Positions 56,637 through 64,000 of a DNA stretch of 64,000 nucleotides are shown here, one piece after another (the stretch's first letter is position 1; every line of letters starts with the position of its first letter). Source of the stretch: Oasisia sp. SBJ-2009 (lineage: Eukaryota > Annelida > Polychaeta > Sabellida > Siboglinidae); contig OZ024854.1 of assembly GCA_964017155.1 (NCBI GenBank), forward strand, positions 45,801,423 through 45,865,422, read 5' to 3'. Position numbers and translations under genes: made by a program. The notes below the pieces were generated by a model. That model did not search any database. It was not told the origin of the DNA and was given only the letters and a program-made list of their open reading frames with translations.

Positions 56637-57011
56637 TATTAATGCATGGTCCTATCGTGATATGCAGGAGCGGAGCGGAGGAATTCCTCCGGAGGAAGGT
56701 CAAAGATCAAGGTTAAAGGTCACATGCCTATATAACATGTCAAGTGGCGCCGCCTGGCGGATAGTTGATTTGATGAACTGGTTGCGCACTTTGCGGACAG
56801 GTCACGAACTAGTACTGTCCAAAATCCGTGCGTCTTATTTTTTAAATTGTGTCAAATGGGGTTAGAAGTCATGTAGCGCCCCCTAGCGTATAGGTGACAT
56901 ACTAAAAACTAAGTCAAAGAACAAGTGGAACCATCTGACGGATACGTCTTCAGCTAATACCCCATAAATACGTGTGTCTTATTTTTTAACTACTTTTAAA
57001 ATAGTCAAAAG

Positions 57012-57300
57012 GTCAAGAGGCCATCCTGGCGCGGAGCAGTGCGGGGCGGAGGAAGGGAGGAAGTTGAAGGGTCATGTCCAGTACCTAGGCCACATAGTAC
57101 ACGTTCTCCAAAAATAGTCAAGAGGCCATCATGGCGCGGAGCGGTGCGGGGCGGAGGAATGGAGGAAGGTGAAGGGTCATGTCCAGTATGTAGGCCACAT
57201 AGTACACGCTCTCAAAAATAGTCAAGAGGCCATCCTGGCGCGGAGCGGTGCGGCGAGGATGAAGGGTGCAAGGTGGAAGGGGGATGTCCAGTACGTAGGT
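57012..57300. repeat. About 104-bp G-rich tandem repeat, three units
   Basis: GTCAAGAGGCCATCCTGGCG followed by CGGAGCGGTGCGGGGCGGAG recurs at about 57012, 57117 and 57221. The G-rich part has several GGGG/GGAGG tracts. Confidence 0.88.
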
Positions 57301-57860
57301 AACTTACATATGTCGTTGCGCAACCCATACACACGAGGCTAGGACAGTTTTCTACCATGTGCAAACCATACCTCCAGTTAAAATGTCGCTTGCTACCACG
57401 TGCGAAACATGGAACTTACATATGTCGTGCGACGCATGCGTGTTGTCCAGTATGTAGGTGACATAGCACTTCCACCAATGCAAAATTGTAGTTCATGCGT
57501 CGCTACCATGTCCAGTATATAAGTTACACAGGTCACGTTCTCCACGTAGGGAACTTACATATGTCGTGCGTGCGCATGCGTGTTGTCCAGTATATAGGTT
57601 ACATAGGAGTTCCGACAATACACAAGTGTACATCACTCTCGCTACCATGACCAGTATGTAGGTCACACAGCTCACGTTCTCAACGTAGGGAACTTACATA
57701 TGTCGTGCGTGCACATGCGTGTTGTCCAGTATGTAGATAACATAGCACTTCCACAAATACAACATTGTAGCTCACGCGTCGCTACCCTCTCCAGTATGTA
57801 GGTCACACAGCTCACGTTCTCCACGTAGGGAACTTACATATGTCGTGCGTACGCATGCGT
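57298..57860 (+). repeat. 139-bp satellite, left mirror copy
   Basis: AACTTACATATGTCGTGCG recurs at about 57300, 57413, 57551, 57690 and 57830. Units also hold CTCACGTTCTCCACGTAGGG and GTTGTCCAGTATGTAGGT. The same unit is found inverted at 61915-62285. Confidence 0.92.
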
Positions 57861-58708
57861 GTGCGTGTCGTGTCCGCATGTGATCAGTGTGTCCCCGCGT
57901 ATGTTCGTATGTGTCCACGTGTGTTCGGTTGTATCAGTAAGTGTTCGCGTGTGTCCGTAAGTGTTTACATGTGTGTCCGTGTGTATTCGCGTGTGTCCGT
58001 AAGTGTCCGTAAGCAAGTTGACAGACACGGTATGTTTACCAAACAAAACAATACAAACAAATGAAAACAAAACAAACAAAACATGAAAACAAATGAAAAC
58101 AAAACAACTAAACAAAACAAATTCATCGTAAGTGACCGTAAGCGTTTACCTGTAGTCGCGTGTGTCCGTATGTGTTCGCGTGTGTTCGCGTTTGTCCGTA
58201 AGTGTTCGTGTGTGTTTGCATGTGACCGCGTGAAGTGTTTGCGTGTGTTCGTATGTGTTCGTATGTGCCCGTAAGTGTTGGCCTGTGTTCGCATGTGTCC
58301 GAAAATGTTCACGTGTGTCCGTGTGTGTTGTCGTGTGTGGGTGCTCGCGTGTGAGCGCATGTTTTCGCATGTGTCCGTAAATGTTCGTGTGTGTGTTCGC
58401 ATGTGACCGCGTGTGTCCGTGTGTGTTTGCGTGTGTTCGCGTGTGTCCGTTAGTGTTCGTGTGTGTTCGCGTGTGTCCGTAAGTGTTCGCGTGTGTCCGT
58501 AAGTGTTTGCGTGTGTCCGTAAGTTTTCGCGTGCGTTCGCATGTGTACGTAAGTGTTCACGTGTGACCCCGTGTGTCCGTAAGTGTCCGTGTGTGGTCGC
58601 GTGTGTCTGTCAGTGTTCGCATGTGTTCGTGTGTGTTGGCGAGTGTTCGCTTGTGTCCGCGTTTGTCTGTGTGTGTGTTCGCGTGTGTCCATAAGTGTTC
58701 GCGTGTGT

Positions 58709-58766
<58 letters not shown>

Positions 58767-58770
58767 GCTT
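57860..58770. repeat. GTGTCCGTAAGTGTTCGC-type degenerate repeat (left)
   Basis: Short units of the form GTGTGTCCGTAAGTGTTCGC recur, broken at 58010-58125 by an AAAACA-rich piece carrying GACAGACACGGTATGTTTAC. A (TG)n run lies at 58714-58765. Open frames across it (Cys-Val-Arg or Thr-His-Thr-Arg rich) are artefacts. Confidence 0.9.
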
Positions 58771-58779
58771 ACAATCACA

Positions 58780-59830
58780 ACAAGTTGACAGACACAGCAA
58801 ATTTACACAAGTTTACAAACACGGTTATAAACACGGAGAGTTTACAGACACGACAATTTCAGAGACACTGCAAATTTGCAGACACGACAAGATGACAGAC
58901 ACCTTAAGTTTACAGACACGGTATGTTTACGAAACAAAACAAAACAATACAAAGCAAATGAAAACACAACAAACAAAACAAAACAAATGAAAAAAAACCA
59001 AATGAAAACAAAACATAACAAAACAAATGAAAACAGAACAAACAAAACAAATGAAAACAAAACAGAACAAATGAAAACAAAACAAAACAAAATGAAACCA
59101 CAACAAAACAAAACAAATGAAAACAAAACAAACAAAGTAAACAAAGCAAAACAAAACAAAGCAAAGCAAAGCAAAGCAAAGCAAAGCAAAGCAAAGCAAA
59201 GCAAAGCAAAGCAAAGCAAAGCAAAGCAAAGCAAAGCAAAGCAAAGCAAAGCAAAGCAAAGCAAAGCAAAGCAAAGCAAAGCAAAGCAAAGCAAAGCAAA
59301 GCAAAGCAAACGAAAACATAACAAAGCAAAGCAAAGCAAAGCAAAGCAAAGCAAAGCAAAGCAAAGCAAAGCAAAGCAAAGCAAAGCAAAGCAAAGCAAA
59401 GCAAAGCAAAGCAAAGCAAAGCAAAGCAAAGCAAAGCAAAGCAAAGCAAAGCAAAGCAAAGCAAAGCAAAGCAAAGCAAAGCAAAGCAAAGCAAAGCAAA
59501 GCAAAACAGTCAGTTTACAGACACGTTAGGTTTATAAAAGAAAACAAACCAAACCAAACCAAAACAAAACAATAAGTTTACAGACACGTTATGTTTACAA
59601 AACAAAACAAAAACTTACAAACACAATAGGTTTACAGACCCACCACGTTTACAGACACGACAAGTAAGTTTACAGACACAACGAGTTTACAGACACTGCA
59701 AGTTTACAGACACGACAAGTTGACAGACACCGCAAGTAAAACAAAGCAAAACAGAAAGTTTACAGACACGTTATGTTTATAAAACACAACAAAATGTTTA
59801 CAGACACGTTATGTTTACAAAACAAAACAA
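58780..59830. repeat. TTTACAGACACG units, (AAAAC)n and a pure (AAAGC)n array
   Basis: TTTACAGACACG-type units occur at 58780-58930 and 59505-59830. (AAAGC)n occupies 59155-59503, about 69 units with one interruption near 59310. Flanks are AAAAC/AAATGA-rich. The (AAAGC)n block is followed by CAGTTTACAGACACG and GGTTTATAAAAGAAAACAA. Confidence 0.94.
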
Positions 59831-60145
59831 AACAGCAAAAATTTGATACCAAGCTCCGCGGGAGCAGAGTTTGGTCTCAAATTTTCAAAAAGTTGCTATG
59901 TTTTTGTCCCTGACAAAAACATCAATTTTTGATCAGTTAACCCCAACCTTTTTCTATGTCAAACCCTAGTTAACCTAAATAAATGGTGTGTCTAACCTTA
60001 TTTAGTGGTTGTTTTGCCCGGTAGATGGTGCTGGGTACTAATATAGTGTTTGGATTATCCGCTAGATGGCGCTAGCTCCTAAAAACCAAACTGACTTAGT
60101 AAAATACGAAAACAGGACAAGGTTATCAAGTCGAAACAGAAAATA
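59830..60145. other. Non-repetitive centre of the mirrored satellite domain
   Basis: About 300 bp of ordinary sequence at the symmetry centre. It holds an imperfect inverted repeat at 59836-59885 (AAAATTTGATACCAAGCTC against GAGTTTGGTCTCAAATTTT, two mismatches) and two copies of a TAGATGGYGCTRG motif (about 60022 and 60063). Confidence 0.75.
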
Positions 60146-60410
60146 ACGCGGACACACGCGGGCACACGGCCACACACGGGCGCATACGGACACTTACGGT
60201 CACATACGGAAACATGCGAGCACTTACGGACACACGCGGACACACGCGAACACATACGGACACACGCGGAAACACGCGAAAACTTACGGACATATATGGA
60301 CACATACGGAAACATGCGAACACACGCGAACACTTTCGAAGACACGCGAACACATGCGAACACTTACGGACACATGGAAACACACTCGAACACTTACGAA
60401 CACACACAGC
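60145..60410. repeat. CGGACACACGCGAACACTTA-type repeat (inverted orientation)
   Basis: Reverse-complement version of the units at 57860-58770. Confidence 0.92.
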
Positions 60411-60865
60411 AACTTGTCGTATCTGTAAACATACTTGTCGTATCTGTAAACTTGCTCTTTCTGTAAACTTGTTGTGTTTGTAAGTTTTGTTTTGTTTTGT
60501 TTTGTAAACTTACGGTGTCTGCAAACTTGCTGTGTCTGGAAACTTGTTGTGTTTGTAACTTATGTTTTGTTTCTGTAAACTTGCAGTGTCTCTGAAATTG
60601 TCGTGCCTGTTTATTCCCCGTATTTGTATGTTTTTGTTTTTATTTATTTGTTTTGTTTTGTTTTCTTTTCATTTTTTTTTGCTTGTTTTGTGCTTCTTTT
60701 GTTTTCATTAGTTTTGTTTGTTTTTTAAACATAACGTGTTTGTAAACTTTGTTTGTTTGTTTTGTTTTGTTTTGTTTTGTTTTGTTTTGTAAAACATAAC
60801 ATGTTGATAAACTTACTGTTTTGTCTTGTTTTCTTTTATAAACCAAACGTGTTTATAAACTTACT
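60410..60865. repeat. TGTCTGTAAACTTG units with short (GTTTT)n runs
   Basis: Reverse complement of the TTTACAGACA units at 58.8-59.8 kb, including TTTTCTTTTATAAACCAAACG (60828-60848), which mirrors TTGTTTTCTTTTATAAACC of the left half (59526-59550 inverted). Confidence 0.9.
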
Positions 60866-61576
60866 GTTTTGTTTTGTTTTGTTTTGTTTTGTTTTGTTTT
60901 GTTTTGTTTTGTTTTGTTTTGTTTTGTTTTGTTTTGTTTTGTTTTGTTTTGTTTTGTTTTGTTTTGTTTTGTTTTGTTTTGTTTTGTTTTGTTTTGTTTT
61001 GTTTTGTTTTGTTTTGTTTTGTTTTGTTTTGTTTTGTTTTGTTTTGTTTTGTTTTGTTTTGTTTTGTTTTGTTTTGTTTTGTTTTGTTTTGTTTTGTTTT
61101 GTTTTGTTTTGTTTTGTTTTGTTTTGTTTTGTTTTGTTTTGTTTTGTTTTGTTTTGTTTTGTTTTGTTTTGTTTTGTTTTGTTTTGTTTTGTTTTGTTTT
61201 GTTTTGTTTTGTTTTGTTTTGTTTTGTTTTGTTTTGTTTTGTTTTGTTTTGTTTTGTTTTGTTTTGTTTTGTTTTGTTTTGTTTTGTTTTGTTTTGTTTT
61301 GTTTTGTTTTGTTTTGTTTTGTTTTGTTTTGTTTTGTTTTGTTTTGTTTTGTTTTGTTTTGTTTTGTTTTGTTTTGTTTTGTTTTGTTTTGTTTTGTTTT
61401 GTTTTGTTTTGTTTTGTTTTGTTTTGTTTTGTTTTGTTTTGTTTTGTTTTGTTTTGTTTTGTTTTGTTTTGTTTTGTTTTGTTTTGTTTTGTTTTGTTTT
61501 GTTTTGTTTTGTTTTGTTTTGTTTTGTTTTGTTTTGTTTTGTTTTGTTTTGTTTTGTTTTGTTTTGTTTTGTTTTG
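60866..61576. repeat. (GTTTT)n pentanucleotide array, about 142 units, uninterrupted
   Basis: Over 700 bp of perfect GTTTT. It is stop-free in several frames on both strands, giving spurious frames of over 250 codons. It holds the place in the mirrored domain corresponding to AAAAC/AAAGC sequence in the left half. Confidence 0.97.
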
Positions 61577-61689
61577 TGTTGTGTTCTTTTGTTTGCTTTG
61601 TTTGTTTGTTTTGGTTTCATTTATTTTGTTTTCATTTTTTTTTTTTTTATGTTTTGTTTGTTTTGTGTATATATATATATTTTTCATTC

Positions 61690-61915
61690 GTAAACATACC
61701 ATGTCTGTAAACTTACGGTGTCTGTCAGCGTGCTTACGGACACTTATGGACACATGCGAACATACGCGAACACTTACTGACACACGCGAATACACACGGA
61801 CACACATGTGAACACTTAGGGACACACGCGAACACTTACTGATACAACCGAACACATGCGGACACACGCGAACACACGCGGGGACACTGGACACACGCGG
61901 ACACGACACGCACAC
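61690..61915. repeat. CGGACAC-type repeat next to the right 139-bp satellite
   Basis: The reverse complement of this stretch follows 57855-58045 almost base for base (GGTTGTATCAGTAAGTGTTC, then CATGTGTGTCCGTGTGTATT, then ACAGACA-CGGTATGTTTAC). Confidence 0.93.
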
Positions 61916-62285
61916 GCATGCGTACGCACGACATATGTAAGTTCCCAACGTTGAGAACGTGAGCTGTGTGACCTACATAATGGACAGAGTAGGGACGCGT
62001 GAATTACAATGTTGTATTGGTGGAAGTGATATGTGACGTACATACTGGACAACACGCATGCGTACGCACGACATTTGTAAGTTCCCTACGTGGAGAACGT
62101 GAGCTGTGTGACCTACATAATGGACAGGGTAGCGACGCGTGAACTACAATGTTGTATTGGTGGAAGTGGTATGTGACGTACATACTGGACAACACGTATG
62201 CGTACGCACGACATGTAAGTTTCCTACCTGGAGAACGTGATTTGTGTGACCTATATACTGGACATGGTAGCGACGCGTGAACCAC
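61915..62285 (-). repeat. 139-bp satellite, right mirror copy
   Basis: Inverted units of 57298-57860 (three units, CATATGTAAGTT at about 61931, 62073 and 62212). Paired positions 57841 and 61933 put the symmetry centre at about 59887. Confidence 0.92.
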
Positions 62286-62890
62286 AAAGACGCTGAAATC
62301 TCACGGCGTTCTCATCATATGGTTAGTTCCCTATCCAGCTGTCTACATTGTTCACGGTCTACTGCGTCGACGTCGGCGGAGCACCGTAGCATCCGTCCAA
62401 TGCGTCGCAGGTTGGCACTTTGGCACTTAGCGACGTCGGTAGCGACGTACGCTGTCGGCCTCTTAAAACGATGACGTCAGTGTCGACGAAGTAATTGTCC
62501 ATTGCACGTTGGGCGGATGCATCACGAGGCAAACGTAGCACATGCCCAAACAAATGCCACCTGGCTGTATGGACGACTTCACTTTCGCGAAAGGAATTGT
62601 ATCGGTAAAGGTGATATTGTACTTTATTCGATATGCGGTTTGGCCAGCGGATGCCGATTATCTGGCGTAGACGGCGTCGGTGTTATGCTTCCAGTTGATC
62701 TAGGTCCGTCTTGGGTAATCCCCACGTGCCCATGTTGTATGTCAACTTGGGCATGAAGAAGGATTCGGGTAGCCGCAGCTGTAGGGTGATGTGTTAGTGC
62801 CTAAACCACACCGGCCACAGCTTGCGAAAGGCGACGTTGGCGAGTTGTTTTCGGCGAGCGTAGTCTTTTGCTTACTATAGTAGCGACCCT
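62286..62890 (-). mobile_element. RTE/L2-like LINE C-terminal fragment
   Basis: The minus strand encodes, across frames, YNMGTWGLPKTDLDQL, IIGIRWPNRI, LFGHVLRLPRDASAQRAM (62359-62553) and RGRQRTSLPTSLSAKVP. These are typical of the region after the RT in such LINEs. Frameshifts are frequent and no RT core is present. The 3' end abuts the 139-bp satellite. Confidence 0.78.
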
Positions 62891-64000
62891 AATTTGCGCG
62901 TCAAGTGAAAAACCCACTATGACATAATACAACTAGGAAATGGGATCTCTGATTTATTTCCTTGTATCAAGTCCACACGAGTTGGGAAGTAGATAGTGAC
63001 AGACGCACAGTGACATTAGTTTTATGGCATAAGTAGATGGCGATATATTATTATGCACATGGAGTGTTTTGTCCAGTGACATATGTTTTCGGGTGGGTTT
63101 TTTCCAAGTGGGGTTACGTTTTGCATTTGAATACTTCAGTCCCAAACTTGCTTATTGATTACCATTTCTGTAAGTTGTATACTGCAGTATTACATGTGTA
63201 TGTTCGTAATAGGTAAATTATGTCATGATCCCCCACGTCCATAAACACGCACACGCACAGCACACGAACACGCACGCACATACGCACACACACGCACACA
63301 CACATGCATTGTTTTAGTTACCCCTGTTGGGCATTTCAAATCATTGAACAGCGGTTTGCCAGGGTGAATGGATTAAAATTATATGAAATGTAATTTGTTT
63401 GTACTTCTGATACAAAGATTGGCAATATTATGTTTTTAATATTTTTGGAATGGGTGGTAGTATTGTATTTTGATATTGTATTGTAGTAGATATATCAGTT
63501 TAAATTTACAACAGGCACCTCAGGTCTCCTGCATGTTCTGTCAAAGGTAAAATGCATTTCGATAAAGACTACATGGATATTATATGCAGTTATGCATAAT
63601 AGTTTCATAATGAAAATTTTGATCAACAAAGAACTTCAACATAATGTATATATTTTTATTGTAATAGAAATAAACAAGTTTACCGGTAGTCCTTCCTTTA
63701 TACAATTACACTCAGTCAGATGTATCCACCGACGCGCCCTTCCTCTACTATATCCTCTTCCCAAACCCCTTCCTCTTGCTGGGGCCCTAGCATGCAGTAT
63801 ACGTCCCCCCTCCGTAGTGCATTCGTTCAAACTCTGTGCAAGGATTTTGTATTGACACAAATTACATTCCATGTGTACATATACGACTTAATATGTATGC
63901 CTTACGAGTGACAGTGGCAATGCTTTAGGAGGACTGTCTGTGCTGCCATAAACATAGACATTCACGGAAACGTAACTCAATACTATCCGTGTAGCCCGGC
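62891..64000. other. Right end of the window, no supported gene
   Basis: A short (CACACG)n run lies at 63244-63305. The rest is AT-rich with only short unsupported frames. Confidence 0.4.

Noticed and set aside
55989..56703. Open frames of 158-217 codons over GGTACA/CACACG arrays (Tyr-Arg, Val-Pro, Thr-Cys runs)
   Set aside because: Hexamer repeats give dipeptide runs in every frame; not coding.
57834..58800. Thr-His-Thr-Arg and Cys-Val-Arg rich frames
   Set aside because: Produced by the GTGTCCG-type repeats on both strands; no domain.
58842..59529. Open frames of about 190-220 codons over the AAAGC array
   Set aside because: Same artefact of a stop-free pentamer; all frames show it.
59505..60600. 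Telomeric repeat interpretation of TTTACAGACACG units
   Set aside because: Not a TTAGGG-type unit and not in pure head-to-tail form; it is mixed with AAAAC runs.
60753..61811. Very long open frames (up to about 350 codons) over the GTTTT array on both strands
   Set aside because: A stop-free pentamer is open in several frames by nature. The product is a five-residue repetition and has no gene context.

Overview
This is a eukaryotic window, not a prokaryotic one. It has split genes with consensus GT-AG introns, several families of non-LTR retrotransposons (LINEs), tRNA-derived SINEs, DNA transposons with terminal inverted repeats, and very large simple-sequence arrays. A TRIM-type gene with a 96-bp coiled-coil exon, a THAP/DDE (ISL2EU-like) transposon, a TTAA-flanked Kolobok-like element and RTE/CR1/L2-type LINEs together suggest a marine invertebrate (mollusc, annelid, amphioxus or similar). 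The sequence alone does not settle the phylum, and few genes carry diagnostic names.

Host genes. (1) 1119-5142 (+): the last four coding exons of an unrecognised gene, 158 codons in matching phase. (2) 8183-9937 (-): a two-exon, 427-residue C2H2 zinc-finger protein with eight intact fingers and one decayed finger. (3) 21994-32660 (+): a six-exon TRIM/RBCC-like gene (half RING, B-box, coiled coil, new C-terminal domain) whose 5' end runs straight into a CACCG pentanucleotide array. (4) 53052-53601 (+): a secreted coiled-coil first exon made of 66-bp repeats and broken by two in-frame stops.

Mobile elements. LINE A (12.1-15.1 kb, -) is interrupted by a SINE. LINE 18.3-19.95 kb (-) is 5'-truncated with a long open RT. 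LINE B (25.9-28.76 kb, +) lies in an intron of the TRIM gene. LINE C (39.68-41.65 kb, -) sits in a hairpin-rich satellite. LINE fragments lie at 42.8-43.4, 47.5-48.0, 49.8-50.3 and 62.3-62.9 kb. DNA elements are a TTAA-flanked 864-bp element (15623-16486), a 676-bp element with about 190-bp G/C-rich inverted ends (30342-31017), pieces of THAP/ISL2EU-like transposons (33.7-37.3 kb) and a possible element at 53635-54744.

Large-scale structure. Two big inverted duplications dominate the right half. The first is a nearly perfect palindrome of about 7.1 kb (41899-48973, arms about 3.4 kb, 231-bp spacer). It carries a gag-like zinc-knuckle ORF and a nested LINE fragment in both arms. The second is a roughly 5-kb palindrome-like domain (57.3-62.3 kb) of mirrored satellites centred near 59.89 kb. 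Its arms hold different expanded pentamers (AAAGC on one side, AAAAC/GTTTT on the other). A 297-bp satellite unit with two hairpins occurs in three blocks around the first palindrome.

Overall the window is gene-poor and repeat-rich. Apart from the four host genes, nearly every long open frame is transposon-derived or an artefact of a stop-free simple repeat.
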